Of a stretch of DNA of 64,000 bases, positions 1 to 11,589 are shown in pieces (position 1 is the stretch's first letter; each line of letters begins with the position of its first letter). Under the pieces are notes generated by a model that searched no databases, was not told where the DNA came from, and saw only the letters and a program-made list of their open reading frames with translations. Source of the DNA: Phocoena phocoena (taxonomy: Eukaryota > Chordata > Mammalia > Artiodactyla > Phocoenidae); the NCBI RefSeq assembly GCF_963924675.1, contig NC_089220.1, positions 88,167,168 through 88,231,167 of the forward strand. Reading direction: 5' to 3'. A program made the position numbers and the translations under genes.

Positions 1-371
1 GGTAGGTACTGATAAAAATACCCATTTTACCGATACCGTTAACCGAGGCACGTCAGTTCATTCTTTCTGAGAGTGGTGGTGTATGAACACAAAGGTAACC
101 TTTGGTCTTCACAGTCCCACATACTCTGAGGTATTTGTGGCCCAAAAGTCATAGTGTTTTTTCCTCCAGCATATCCTTGAGGTAGGAGGACATATTTATT
201 CCTATCATGTAGATGAGGAAATTTAGGCAAAAGGAATTTCCCAAAACTGAGTTTATGAAGCTAAGTTTCTGAGAAAGACTTGATTCCACTCATGTCCTCA
301 GAGACCCCTTTGGATGGAGAGTCTGAGTCTGCCTGAGCCACACCGTCATTCTCCAGCACTCTAATGTACAT
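1..371. other. No gene or repeat recognised
   Basis: AT-moderate sequence with only short chance frames on both strands. Confidence 0.6.
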
Positions 372-659
372 TTTTTTTCCTTAAATTTTTGACTGCATCG
401 GGTCTTAGTTGCGGCACGCAGCCTCTTCCGTTAGGCGCGCGGGCTTCTCTCTAGTTGTGGTGCGTGGGCTCCAGAGCATGTGGGCTCCGTAGTTGTGGCA
501 CACGGGCTCTCTAGTTGTGGCTCGAGTGCTCAGTAGTTGCGGCGCACGGGCTTAGTTGCCTTGCAGCATGTGTGATCTTAGTTCCCTGACCAGGGATCAA
601 ACCTGCATGCCCTGCATTGGAAGGCAGATTCTTAACCACTGGACCACCAGGGGAGTCCC
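372..659 (-). mobile_element. CHR-type tRNA-derived SINE (long, CHR-2-like)
   Basis: In reverse complement it begins GGGACTCCCCTGGTGGTCCA, the tRNA-derived head, then has the GGTTTGATCCCTGG-type B box and a degenerate tail rich in 'CCACAACTAGAG'-like words. It is diverged and its target-site duplication is unclear. Confidence 0.85.
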
Positions 660-1365
660 TCTACTGCACGTGTATTTAGCAGAAGTCTTTGTTGTTCTAG
701 GGCTGAGGGTTTTCACTGTCATACCACCTTGCTTATATAAGTAGAAAAAAATATATAATAAGATCTAATATGTACGGAGCCTATAGTTGCCATCTTCCTT
801 TTTTTCTCTTGGCCGCCTAGTATTCAGTCCCTTTCCCAATTTGGGGGAAATACTCATCATAAGAATCCTGGTGGAAGTCAGAGGGGCCATGTACACTCTC
901 TCCTTCCTCTGACAGCTGTGGCGCTGGGCTTTGTCATCAGTTTGGTCAGTGGACACTTCCATGAGGACTTGAATTCTCATTCCCTTTATATTTGTGTCAC
1001 TTACTCTGGAGTCATTTGCCAAGGCAGGGGGAGTATTCTGAGGGCTGCCAGGCTGTTCCTACTGAAAGATGGTGTTGCGTTTTCTGCTTTTTGATTTTGC
1101 AGAGCTGCTGATTCCTGTGCACTTTTCCTGCCATCATTACTTTGTCATTTTGAGGGTAGTGTGAACCCCTGAAAGCCTTAATACATTCCTTTTCTGTGTA
1201 AGTTATCCAGAGCTGCTTTCTTGCCTTCAACCAAGAGTGCTGATTGAGTTAGAGCTCTTTGTAGTTTGTGAAGCACCTCCATATGCATTAGTGCTTCCGG
1301 TCTGAAAAACAGCTTCATCTTCTATGTAACAGATGAGAAAACTCCAGCCACCCTGTAACCTGATA
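660..1365. other. No gene recognised
   Basis: Short frames on the minus strand (765-1230) have no domain, start context or composition suggesting coding. Possibly decayed old repeats. Confidence 0.55.
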
Positions 1366-1609
1366 GCAATTCTAGTTTTTTTTTTTTTTTTTTTTTTTTT
1401 TTGCGGTACGCGGGCCTCTCTCTGTTGTGGCCTCTCCCGGTGTGGAGCACAGGCTCCGGACGCGCAGGCTCAGCAGCCATGGCTCACGGGCCCAGCCGCT
1501 CCGCGGCCTGTGGGATCCTCCCGGACCGGGGCACGAACCCGTGTCCCCTGCATCGGCAGGCGGACTCTCAACCACTGCGCCACCAGGGAAGCCCGCAATT
1601 CTAGTTTTT
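1366..1609 (-). mobile_element. CHR-1-type SINE with 15-bp TSD
   Basis: The body is 1381-1594, antisense, starting on the minus strand with GGGCTTCCCTGGTGGCGCAG and ending in a long A tail. The target-site duplication GCAATTCTAGTTTTT is perfect at 1366-1380 and 1595-1609, so this is a recent insertion. Confidence 0.95.
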
Positions 1610-2741
1610 ATTTGACATGCAGAATGACTGTGATGAAAACAGTACATTCAGGAGGTGCTGGGGCTGCCTTCAAAAAACACCTGGCATAATACACACAATC
1701 ATGCTCTGTCTGCCCACCCCCTTCTGCTTCTGAGAGTGCCTGGTGGTCGGGCAGGATGAACACTGTGTGCTGGCGGGTCCCTGCACTAGGAACTCACCCT
1801 AGCTCACACACATCTCGCTGCAGCTCCTCAGAAGCTTTTTGTCAGCTGCGCTGCTCTCTCAGCTAGGGAGGGTTAGCTGGGGCCAGGGGCTGAGGCTGCT
1901 TCTCTAGCTACTCAGGGAGGGGAGGATTTGCTACGGGGAAGGGACGAGGGTGGGGCGTGCTGATCCGGCTAAAGCAGGGGATACTATTTAAAGCTGCATG
2001 CCTGCAGGAACAGCCTCTTCACGATGCTTCCTCCTGCGCCTTCCTTTTCCTGTTCTCCAGAGAGCACTTTCCTCTGTTCCGTTCCCCGTGCCCACCCATT
2101 CCTGTTGCCAGCCCTTCCTGCTCACTAGCCTGCGTGTCTTCCCAGAGCCCTGCCAGTTTACTACTCTGTCTCCTGGATCTTCTTGAATTGGGGTCTGTTC
2201 CTCTTCGTGTCCGCCCCGCCTATCACTTCCTCTTCCCACTCTAACAGTGCGTCTCCTAGTTTCCCCTCTCCCTAGGTGCACTTGCCCTACTTGGCAGGTC
2301 CCACATGGGTAGGAACGGAGTCTGAGTTTTTCAACAGTGTATGGCCAGGCAGTGGGAACCGGGCTTGCTTGATGCATAGCAGGCAGGGACCCAGAGATCA
2401 TGCATCATATGGAAGAAGGACTGTGTGAGTGAGCGAGCGAATGAGTGAACTCTCAGCTCCCCCTCTTCCTGGCTGTCTCATGTTATGGTCCCAGCTCTTC
2501 TTCAAGGGCTTAAGAGAGGGCTTGGGTGAGATAGTAGGATGAATACAGGTAGAAGCCCCCAGCATGTGGGATCTGCTCAGGACACCTTTCTTAACTCTGA
2601 ATCTGATTTCACACCACCAACCTCAAACCACCCAGCAAGCAGCACATCTCTTGTGATTCTTTCCTGCCGGCACCCTTCCCATCTAAACCAGGGCTGCTGC
2701 TGCTGCTTTTTTTGTTGTTGTTGTTAAAACCAGGACTGCTG
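1610..2741. other. Unique sequence with pyrimidine-rich and CTG/GTT-rich parts
   Basis: The 1957-2401 part is C/T-rich on + and gives compositional frames on both strands. Near 2686-2753 a phrase (AAACCAGGNCTGCTG...GCTTTTTTT) is imperfectly repeated just before an L1 tail. Confidence 0.5.
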
Positions 2742-4055
2742 ATGCTTTTTTTTTTAATTTTTATTTTTATATTGGAGTACAGTTGATTTACAATGTTGTG
2801 TTAGTTTCAGGTGTACAGCTAAGTGATTCAGTCTTACATATACATATATCCACTTTTTTCTCAGATTCCCTTCCCATATAGCTCATTACAGAATATTGAG
2901 TAGAGTTCCCTGTGCTATGCAGTAGGTCCTTGTTGACTATGTATCTTATATATAGTAGTGTATATACCAATCCCAAACTCCTAATTTATCCCTCCCCACC
3001 ACGTTTCCCCTTTGGTAACCATAAGTTTGTTTTCAAAGTCTGTGAGTCTGTTTCTGTTTTATAAATAAGTTCATCTGTATAATTTTTTTAGATTCTACAT
3101 ATAAGTGCTATCATATGATATTTGTCTTTCTCTGACTTACTTCACTTAGTATAATAATCTCTAGGTCCATCCACGTTGCTGCAAAGAACATAAGCCATTC
3201 TTTCTTATGGCTGAGTAATATTCCATTGTATGTATGTACCACATCTTCTTTATCCATTCCTCTGTCAATGGACATTTAGGTTACTTCCATGCCTTGGCTA
3301 TTGTAAATAGTGCTGCATTGAACATTGGGGTGCACGTATCTTTTTGAATTAGGATTTTCTCTGGATATATGTCCACGAGTGGGATTGCTGGATCATTTGG
3401 TAGTTCTGTTTTTAGTTTTTTAAGGAACCTCCATACTCTTATGCATAGTGGTTGTACCAATTTACATTCCCACCAACAGTGTAGGAGGGTTCTGTTTTCT
3501 CCACACCCTCTCCAGCGTTTATTGTTTGTAGACTTTTTTGATGATGGCCATTCTGACCAGTGTGAGGTGATACCTCATTGTAGTGTTGATTTGTATTTCT
3601 CTAATAATTAGTGATGTTGAACATCTTTTCATGTGCTTTTTGGCCATCTGTATGTCTTCTTTGGAGAAATGTCTATTTAGCTCTTCTGCCCATTTTTAAA
3701 ATTGGGTTGTTTGTTTTTTCGATATCGAGCTCCATGAGCTGTTTGTATATTTTGGAGATTAATCCCTTGGTCACTTCGTTTGCAAATATTTTCTCCCATT
3801 TTGTGGGTTGTATTTTTGTTTTGTTTATGGTTTCCTTTGCTATGCAAAAGCTTTTACGTTTAATTAGGTCCAATTTGTTTGTTTTTTTTCATTACTCTAG
3901 GAGGTGGATCCAAAAAGATATTGCTGCGATTTATGTCAGAGAGTGTTCTGCCTCTGTTTTCCTCTAAGAGTTTTATAGTGTCTGGCCTTACATTTAAGTC
4001 TTTAATACATTTTATTTTTGTGTTTGGTGTTAGAAAATGTTCTAATTTCATTCAG
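2742..4055 (-). mobile_element. 5'-truncated LINE-1 fragment (ORF2 end plus 3' UTR)
   Basis: The + strand reads as the reverse complement of an L1 3' half. It parallels the intact L1 (for example the 'ATTCTGACC...GTGTGAGGTGATA' region at 3549 against 26376) but has an older-type 3' UTR. Translated pieces such as [16 protein letters not shown] confirm ORF2. Frames are broken by stops and frameshifts. It ends abruptly at about 4055. Confidence 0.9.
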
Positions 4056-4879
4056 GTTGTGGAACTGGGAGGTGAGGTGGGGCATTTTGGAAATACACAG
4101 GGGCATTTTTATTTGTCAGGGTGATTAGGACACGATCTATTGGCACTTAGAGGGTGGGAGCCGGGAATACCAACATCCTGTACTCTGTGGATAGTGCCAT
4201 ACACAATTAATTGTCCTGAGTCCTGCATGATTTCTGGTGCCCCCTCTTGCCCCAACATTTAAGTATAAAAAAAATAAAGAAAAACACGTGGGTTGATTGG
4301 AACACAGAGAAGAGGCAGAACCAAGGGAACAGTGGAGGTGGTGCCTGTAATCCCGGCCTTCCCCACCATGGCAGCTGAGCCTGCAGCCCCAGAGAACCCA
4401 GGAGTAGCAGGGGAGGCAGTACACATGACTCTGGCTTCCTGGCCACAGCAGTGCCTGCAGCCACAAGTAGCTGGGCAGCAGTGGCAGTGGTACCTAGGAT
4501 ACCGGCCCACCAGCTGCTGAGGTGCCCCGTGGTCTACCACCTGCAGTGGTGGACCCTGCAAACCTGACAACACTGGACAGGGCAGAGGCAGCTGCATGAC
4601 CCCAGCCGGCCTCCACCCTCCCTCCCAGTGGTAATGGAGCCTGTGACTCAGGGGATCTTGGACGCAACAGAAGAGCCCACCATCCTGGTGCACAAAGCAG
4701 CCACATCAGCAACACTGACCCCCAGAGGAACAGAAATGATAAGGAGGGCAAGGGGCCACCCCTGTGACAGAGGTGGTAGAGGGTGGAAAGTACTGATTCT
4801 CAAACATAATTTATCAGAGGCAGCGCAGGTAAGAGAAACTCAAAACTTGTCCTATAGTGCCACCTACTGGAAAAACAAA
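4056..4879. other. GC-rich stretch, perhaps 5' part of the adjacent old L1
   Basis: Repeated GCAG/CCTGCAG words give overlapping frames in several registers, a composition effect. Position before the 4880-6650 L1 ORF1 relic suggests a decayed 5' UTR; unproven. Confidence 0.35.
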
Positions 4880-6650
4880 AGAAAAGCCTCTAATTTCTAA
4901 GCTGTTGAATTGTTAGAATCACGCAGAAAGTTGTTGGCTACTTCAAATGCACCGGCAGAGGAACAATTCATCAAACACCATGAAGAACCACAGTAACACC
5001 ATACCACAAAAAGAAGATGACAATTCTCCAGGAACCCAACTTAAAGTCACAGAATATTGCGATCTCACTGGTAAGAGAATTCAAAATAGCTCTCATGAAG
5101 AAACTCAATGAGCTACAAGAAAACTCAGAAAGGCAGTTCAGTGAGCTCAGGAGTAATATTAGTCAACAGAAGGAATACTTTACCAAAGATGCTGAAACTC
5201 TAAAAAAGAGCCAAACAAATTCTGGAGCTGAATAAGTCAGTAAATGAGATGAAGAATGCATTAGAAAGCGTTGAAAATGGAGCAGACCACATGGAAGAGA
5301 TAATTAGTGAGCTTGAAGATAGAAATCTAGAAATGATGCAACTAGAAGAGGAAAGAGAAATGAGATATTAAAAAAATGAGGAAATTCTATGAGAGTTATC
5401 TCTTTTAGGAAGGGTGACATTAGGGTAATGGGTATCCCAGAAGGAAGAAAGTGAGAAGGGAGCAGAGAATTTATTTAAATAATATCTGAGAATTTCCCAA
5501 ACCTGGGGAAGGAACTGGTTATAGAAGTCCATGAAGCTAAGAGAACATCTAATTACCTAAATGAAAAAAGACCTTCTTCAAGACACATTATATTAAGATT
5601 GTAAGAAGTCAATGACAAAAAAATGACTTTTAAAGGCAACTGGGGAAAAAAGGATGGTAACCCACAAAGGAACCCCCATTAGGCTTTCAGCAGATTTCTT
5701 AGCATAAACCCTACAGGCCAGGAGGAAGTGGAACGACATTCTTAAAATATTGAGAGAGAAAAGCTGTTGCCCAAGAATACTCTATCCAGCAAAATTATAG
5801 TTCGTATACAAAGGAGAAATAAACACTTTCCCAGACAAACAAAAGCTGAGAGAGTTCATCATCCCTAGACCTTCCTTATAAGAAGTGTTGAAAGGAGCTC
5901 TTTACCAGAAACAAAAAGTCAAAAGTACATAAAACTTTGAGCAAGGTGATAAATAGAACCAGAAAATTGCAACTCTCAATCAGAATAGGTTTTAAACACT
6001 TTATTATAGCATAAAGGTTAAAGGGGGGAGGAGAAAAAAGTAACTATAACTACTTCAACTTTGTAACAAGCTCACAACATAGAGAGATAATTTGAGACAA
6101 CAAAAACAAAAAGGGGGGAAAGGAAGAAACCCATATAGGTAAATGAAGATAAGATGCTATCAGCAGAAAAAGGATTATTTTACCTATGAGACATTGTATA
6201 CAAATCTCATGGTAACCACAAAACAAAAATCTAGAGCAGAGACGCGAAACATAAAAAAAGAGGAAACTGAGAAAAACATCATAGAAAACCCCCAAACTAG
6301 AATAGCAGACAGAAACACAAGGAAAAAGAAACAATGGAGATATAGAGCAACCAGAAAACAAAAAGTAAATGGCAGTACTAAGTCCTCATCTATTAATAAT
6401 CACCCTAAATGTAAATGGATTGAATTCACAAATCAAAAGACACAGAGTGCCTGGATGGATTAAAAAACAAGACCCAACTATATGCTGCCTCTAGGTGACA
6501 AACCTCAGCTCCAGGGACAAGCATAAGCTAAAAATGAAGGGATGGTAGATGATACTCCAAGCAAATGGCAGACAAAAGTGGATGTAGCCATACTCATATC
6601 AGGCAAAATAGACTTCAAGCCAAAAAGATAACAAGTGACAAATACAGACA
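4880..6650 (+). mobile_element. Old LINE-1 / HAL1-like relic (ORF1 region and start of ORF2)
   Basis: Degenerate ORF1-type sequence runs from about 5017 ('ELQENSERQFSELRSN' coiled coil) through 'PARFSF'-equivalent remnants near 5790. It is followed at about 6380-6600 by the endonuclease start (decayed 'TLNVNGLN' and 'QETH' region). Many stops and indels occur. The upstream stretch from about 4250 may be its 5' UTR but is not recognisable with confidence. Calling it HAL1 rather than L1M is a guess. Confidence 0.7.
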
Positions 6651-6657
6651 GTACATA

Positions 6658-6712
6658 GGGACTTCCCTGGCAGTCCAGCAGTTAAGAGTCCGTGTGCCCA
6701 ATGCAGGGGGAC
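6658..6712 (+). mobile_element. CHR SINE head fragment
   Basis: GGGACTTCCCTGGCAGTCCA and the following CAGTTAAGAGTCCG match the 5' end of the SINE. The element stops after GGGGGACAAC, so only about 55 bp remain. Confidence 0.75.
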
Positions 6713-7339
6713 AACTTTATTAGGTTGCTTTTCCGAGCTCTTACCTCTGTGATTGCCTCAATTTTAAGTTTGCTAGGGTTCCTCTTTAAAAAGAAAAAAA
6801 GAAAAAAAAAAGTTGACTGAAACAAAAAATTCAAAAAGAATTATTCAGAATTCACAGAACGAAATAAATGTAAAAGAAACGTAATTATACTTTCAAGGGA
6901 CTTTAAAGTTTGTAACACATCTGAAGTTATAAAAGCTTAAAATTGCAGTAAGACTTCTGGACACCCTATATGTGTTATAAAAAGGTGCTCTAGATCTGAT
7001 GTGGTCGAGGACCACTCACCTACACTTCGCACCTACTTAGAGCAGCCAACTGAAAACGTCCAGTCATCAAAGCAGGACGCAACGTGGTGCGGAGACCAGT
7101 GTCTGAAAGCCAGCGGACCCTGACCTCCACCCTGAGGGAAGAGCGCTGCTCCGGCGCTTACCAAGGCAAGTTTTGGGGCTTCTCTGAGCCTTGGTTACCT
7201 TATCTGTGAAATGAACGCGGGAACAGTTGTCTCTCTGGACAATCTTGGGAAGCAGATGAGAAGCCCAGCAGGGCTCACTGGACGACCCAAAGCAAACCGC
7301 CAGGGCCTCTATCCACAGCCCTGCCTTCACCTTGGTTCC
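6713..7339. other. Upstream flank of CpG island, no gene recognised
   Basis: AT-rich until about 6960, then increasingly GC-rich toward the island. No repeat identified except the SINE head before it. Confidence 0.5.
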
Positions 7340-7559
7340 TCCCAGTTACGCAACGGTGTAGGCTCCCGGGAATGGGGGGAGCGACAGGTGGCCTCCGTGC
7401 CCTCCTATGTCGCGCCAAGGGCACCCGGCCGCGCTCCAGGGTGCGCTGCGGGTAGGGGCGTCTGCCCTGCCGGCAGCGCCCCGGGCCCTCTGGACTCGCG
7501 TCCCTGGCTGTACCCTGTGAGCGCTCGAAGCCCGGGTGCAGCTTGCACTTGGCCTTGGC

Positions 7560-7753
7560 TCCCCGGCCCGTGGCGCCGGGCGGGGCAGCGGCGGGACCTT
7601 TCCGGAACTTTCCTGGGGTGGGGGTGGGCTCGCTCTCCCCGCCTCCAGCTTCCGCCCACGGCCGGGCGGGCCCCAGCAGAGGCGAGAGCCCTCGCAGGGA
7701 GCGGCTGCTTCTGCTGCACCAACGCTGTGGCCGGAGGCTCTGCGCACCCCTGG
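7560..7753 (+). other. SQOR: Candidate non-coding first exon of SQOR (3' boundary at donor 7754)
   Basis: In the island a consensus donor reads CTGG|GTAAGAG with GT at 7754-7755. A transcript starting among the GC boxes and ending here could splice to the exon 2 acceptor at 36324. The start is not determinable from sequence; 7560 is a nominal value. RNA 5' ends would decide. Confidence 0.35.
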
Positions 7754-7974
7754 GTAAGAGGCATCCTGCGGCCTTTATCGGGCACTTGGCCAGGGGAGGA
7801 GGACCGGGCGGGGACAGAGATCACCCATAAGGCCGACTGTTAACCCAACTCTGTCCCAGCAGCTGGGACTGCGCGGCGCCTGTGTGTCGGGTTACATCCC
7901 TCTTCACACTTTTCTTCCCCACCCCCGGCATCTACAGCTAGAGCTGCCCTTACTGGAACCCGGGTCTTGGGACT

Positions 7975-7982
7975 ACTTCCGG
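7975..7982 (+). promoter_or_regulatory. ETS/GABPA-type site ACTTCCGG
   Basis: An exact 8-bp match to the ETS/GABPA core lies in the 3' part of the CpG island. GABPA/NRF-2 sites are common in promoters of mitochondrial respiratory genes, which fits SQOR. Occupancy is inferred only. Confidence 0.4.
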
Positions 7983-8040
7983 TAGTGTCGGGCCTCGGGG
8001 TCGCGGAGAGGCTGACCTGCGAGGGGCGGTTAAAAACCCG

Positions 8041-8924
8041 AAGTATCCGTCGTCTTGTGTATGGGAATTTCTTGGTATCTTAGTGTGTGGGAATTTCTGG
8101 CACCTTCCGCTTGTTGACACTCAGCATGGTTCCCAGGGCGCGAGGGGTGCTCAGCCCCCGGGGGTAGTAAGTGACGTCTGCTTGCCCACAGTGGGGCACA
8201 TTTATCCACACAGCTCGAGGCACAGAGGGGCGCTCAAGGAGTCAGCCTCAGCTGCGGCTGGAACCAGCAGAGGAGAGCATTTAGGGCACGTGCTGAGCAG
8301 GAACTGGTGGAAAGGGTAGAAAGGGTCCTCTCGTGGAATTGGGGTCCTTTCCTTTCCTCTTCGCTTCTCTCTTTTAGTTATAAAAGAATCCCGACCTAGC
8401 TTCTTACTCAAAGACACAGTGAGCAGAGCCTCTGGATTTGCCTGGGCTGCCCATTGCTGTAATGTAGGGTTCTGACCCATTTTTCTGCCAATTGCCACTT
8501 TGGCATTTCTGGGAAGCCTAAGGGCCACTTCTTGGTGCAGTACTTTTGAAGGTGTAAAATAAAAGGCATAGAATTATAAAGGAAACCTATTTCAAAACAC
8601 TTGTCAACATATTAAAAGAATTTATGCAGTAGTGTATGTGCCTTTAGAAAAATGAATGCATTAAGTAACATGATCTAGCAGTGGATCTAAGAGCTATCAT
8701 AATTTTGAAATAGTAATGAACACAAATAATGTTTCAGGATTTGGGCAATGCTTGTAATGTAAGAAAATATCTGTGATTTCTATTGGTGACATAGTCATAG
8801 GTACTACTAGTACTGCTGGGGTTTCTTGTATAAATATATGAAGAAAGTGCTAAAGTTCAGTTAGAGATTAGTGAAAATAAAGATATAAATTTTTATCTTC
8901 CACCCAAGTTCAGGAAGTCAGGTC
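8041..8924. other. Non-coding flank downstream of CpG island
   Basis: GC content falls after about 8300. No repeat or conserved motif recognised. Likely the start of SQOR intron 1. Confidence 0.5.
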
Positions 8925-9085
8925 ACATGGCTTCTGGTCTTGACACTTCCACTGACCAGCAGCACGAGCTTGTCTTTTGGACTTCTTTTCACCTTGGCTT
9001 CTTCATTGTACTGTGGAAATAATCGTACCTTCCCAAGTATTTAAGGTATCCAGTATTGCACCTGGCACAGAGGGGTGAAATAGGT
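8925..9085 (+). repeat. MIR SINE remnant
   Basis: The order 'CTTGACACTTCCACTGACC', a 'CTTCTTTTCACC...TTCATTGTACTGTGGAAATAAT' core and 'CACCTGGCACA' follows the MIR consensus with heavy divergence. Confidence 0.5.
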
Positions 9086-9095
9086 ACCATTTATT

Positions 9096-9200
9096 AGAAC
9101 TTCTCTCCCTCACTAGACCCCAAGCTTGTGGCAATCACCATTATGTCCCCAGTCCTGGTACATGGAATGTAGTCAATAAATATTGTTTGAATGAATAAGT
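9096..9200 (+). repeat. LINE-2 3' end remnant
   Basis: 'CTAGACCCCAAGCTTGTGGC ... GTCAATAAATATTGTTTGAATGAATAAG' follows the L2 3' end layout. Confidence 0.6.
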
Positions 9201-9743
9201 GCATTGGAGAGGGTTGCTTGTAACTACATCTAAAAAACCCAGAATTTATCCAGGAGACAGCTGGTGGTTTGCAAAATGACTCTGCTTAAAATTCGAGCTG
9301 CTTTTTCCTACTGGCTGAACAATGTAGAAACACAGCTGGAGCTGGAGGGCTTGAAATGTCAATCAGGGCCTATGGGTCTGGGCGTGTGGGTCTGTGTGGC
9401 TGGTGTTTTGCCAGAGAAAATGAAATTGAGTGTTGATAGGAAACTAGAACTCCTTTGCAGAACAGTTTCTCCTCCATCTTGCCTGTGTCTAGGCCTGTTA
9501 ATCTGATGTGATGTAACGCAGGAAATTGTCTTATAGGGAATGGAGACAGACCCATGATGAGGCATTTCTGGACACAGATGCACATTTCTCTTTCCTCTTT
9601 TCACGTTTCCCTGCTCTGTCACCCATTACATAACTCCTCTATGACCCTTGAAGATTTGATAAAAAGGAGCAGAAGGTGAAAGTTGCTACAAGCTGCCTAG
9701 ACTAGACCTAAAGCCAACTAGTTGCTTCTTAATTCCCAGCCTT

Positions 9744-10107
9744 AAAAGTCTATGTAATCCTGGACATATACACACTAACAAACGTAGTAAGGTAGATAGC
9801 TAGTGGGAAGCAGCCGCATGGCACAGGGATATTAGCTCGGTGCTTTGTGACAGCCTGGAGGGGTGGGATAGGGAGAGTGGGAGGGAGGGAGACGCAAGAG
9901 GGAAGAGATATGGGAACATATGTATATGTATAACTGATTCACTTTGTTATAAAGCAGAAACTAACACACCATTGTAAAGCAATTATACCCCAATAAAGAT
10001 GTTTAAAAAATTTTTAAAAAATAAAGAAGGAAAATAAATTCTGAAAAATAAATAAATAAATAAATAAATAATCATGCAGGGGAAAAAAAAAAAAGTCTAT
10101 GTAATCC
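9744..10107 (+). mobile_element. 5'-truncated LINE-1 3' end with composite tail and 17-bp TSD
   Basis: The duplication AAAAGTCTATGTAATCC is perfect at 9744-9760 and 10091-10107. Between them, L1 3' UTR (9761 to about 10010) ends CCAATAAAGATGTTTAAAAA. About 75 bp of non-L1 sequence with an AAATA repeat and a second A run precede the right duplication, suggesting 3' transduction. Confidence 0.9.
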
Positions 10108-10286
10108 AATAAATGTGGATGGTAATAGGAAGAAGAAAAGTAGATCCAGCTAGTGAACCCTGTGGTTTACTTTGTAAAATTGCTAAGTTGGGGCAGAGAG
10201 ATGGGGAGAGAACTTTGTAAAGAACAGTAAATTTAGAGCACGCTGGGTCTGTCTACTCCTGTAACTTTGAAGAGGGCAAATGCTGG

Positions 10287-10663
10287 TGTTATGAACTGAA
10301 TTGTGTCCCCTCAAAAATTCATATGTTGAAGCCCTAATCCTCGTACCTTAGGATCTTACTATTTGGAGAGAGGGCCTTTAAAAAGGTAATTAACGTTAAA
10401 TGAGATCATAAGCGTGGGGCCCTAATCCATTATGACTAGTGTCCTTATAAGAAGAGGAAAAGACACCAGGGGTGTGCAGAGACAAGACCATTTGAGGGCA
10501 TGAGAAGGTCCAAGCCTAGGAGAGAGGCCTCATGAGAAACCAAACATGCTGACCCCTTGATTTTGGACTTGTAGCCTCTAGAACTGTGAGAAATCAATTT
10601 CTGTTGTTTGAGCCACCCAGTCTGTGGTATTTTGTTATGGCAGCCTGAGCAGAATAATATACA
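10287..10663 (+). mobile_element. MaLR-type solo LTR (MST/MLT1-like)
   Basis: It runs from TGTTATGAACTGAATTGTGT through 'CATATGTTGAAGCCCTAA', 'TCCTTATAAGAAGAGGAAAAG', 'AGAACTGTGAGAAATCAATT' and 'CTGTTGTTTGAGCCACCCAG' to AATATACA. This is the layout of ERVL-MaLR LTRs. No internal or coding region is attached. Confidence 0.85.
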
Positions 10664-11084
10664 GGCTGAGGAATTTTACATTGAATGTGAGCTCTTTATT
10701 CTCTTTCTTCCTTTGTTGCACTGACCTTCAAGGCCATGTGTTCCAAATGATGTTGCCAAAAGATGGAGGAGGAAGGCTCAACCCAGATAAGTTTTCTTGT
10801 GTCAAGCCGCTGATATTTCTGGTTCAATTTTTGCTGTAGGATAGCCTGATGTTAATCAGGCAGACTAATTCAACCTGGACCTTGCCTTTTGAAAACAAAA
10901 GCTAAGTATCTGACCTTTTGGTTCTGCAGTTCCATAGGGTGAACCCTCCTTGAGGCAGTGGGTGCCACACGTCTGGTTGCATGGGTGGGGTTGACTCCCA
11001 GGGTAACTGGGAATCTCAAGGTGAAAAGAGTTGGTTAATATATCAAAATATTATACTGCTGCAATTACATAGGGCCCCAAGAGA

Positions 11085-11150
11085 CCTTGCTCTTGAACTT
11101 CCAGCCTCTAGAACTGTGAGAAAATAAATTTCTGTTGTTTAGCTGTGGGT

Positions 11151-11183
<33 letters not shown>

Positions 11184-11207
11184 TGGCAGCTCTAACAAGT
11201 TAATATA
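11085..11207 (+). mobile_element. MaLR LTR 3' fragment with (TC)n expansion
   Basis: 'CCAGCCTCTAGAACTGTGAG' and 'TTTCTGTTGTTT' match the LTR 3' end. An expanded TC run (about 11151-11173) and T run interrupt it before 'AATGGCAGCTCTAACAAGTT'. Confidence 0.7.
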
Positions 11208-11589
11208 ACTTGGCACTCTATTCTAAGTCGTGATCCCAGCAGGTCCATCACTTTCTTTTAGGACCCCTCTCCTTTACCTACCCAAGAGTATCTTATGCTC
11301 TCTTTCTACAGACACTCTGTATTGTCCCTTGGATCCTGTCTGAGGTCATTAAGGCCTTCTTCACCTTCATGGTCCTGTTAGGAAAAACAGTCTTAAGCAA
11401 ATGACCAGCCTAGCTGCTGAGCCATGTACAGAGCAGATGCTTTTATAAATGCATGGTGGGTGATGGGATGATGGTGTTGGTGATCATCCTTAAGTACCAT
11501 GGGGTAATTCCTTTCCAGTCATAACGAATTTACAAATCTGACCCTAGCCCAGCCCTCAGGGAGCTTTCATTCTGTGTAGCTGGGAACCA

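Larger units (their letters stand above)
7340..8040 (+). promoter_or_regulatory. SQOR: CpG island, putative SQOR promoter
   Basis: This is the only strongly GC-rich, CpG-dense stretch in the window apart from the L1 5' UTR, and no repeat consensus explains it. It has GC boxes (GGGCGGG near 7569 and 7665), an ACTTCCGG ETS/GABPA-type site at 7975-7982 and a kB-like GGAACTTTCC at 7604-7613. Long reading frames here are GC-composition artefacts. Assignment to SQOR rests on same-strand position upstream of the coding exons; I recall a comparably long first intron in human SQOR. It could also serve a non-coding transcript. Confidence 0.6.

Noticed and set aside
1381..1594. SINE heads as functional tRNA genes
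   Set aside because: A- and B-box similarity comes from their tRNA ancestry. No intact cloverleaf or acceptor stem, and each is followed by a SINE body and tail.
1333..1689. Recurring frames such as 'AGLSLLWPLP' or 'GFPGGAVVESPPADAGDTGSCPG'
   Set aside because: The same peptides appear at 1.4, 13.7, 15.4, 38.3, 50.0, 53.8 and 55.5 kb because they are translations of CHR SINEs, not a gene family.
7211..7843. 210-codon open frame on + across the CpG island, with long frames on both strands
   Set aside because: Overlapping frames in several registers, Pro/Arg/Ala-rich, are expected in CpG-dense DNA where stops are rare. No domain and no consistent splice structure.
10287..10663. Possible endogenous provirus
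   Set aside because: Only solo LTR-type sequence is present here and at 17172, 20232 and 36826. No gag, pol or env-like internal region adjoins any of them.
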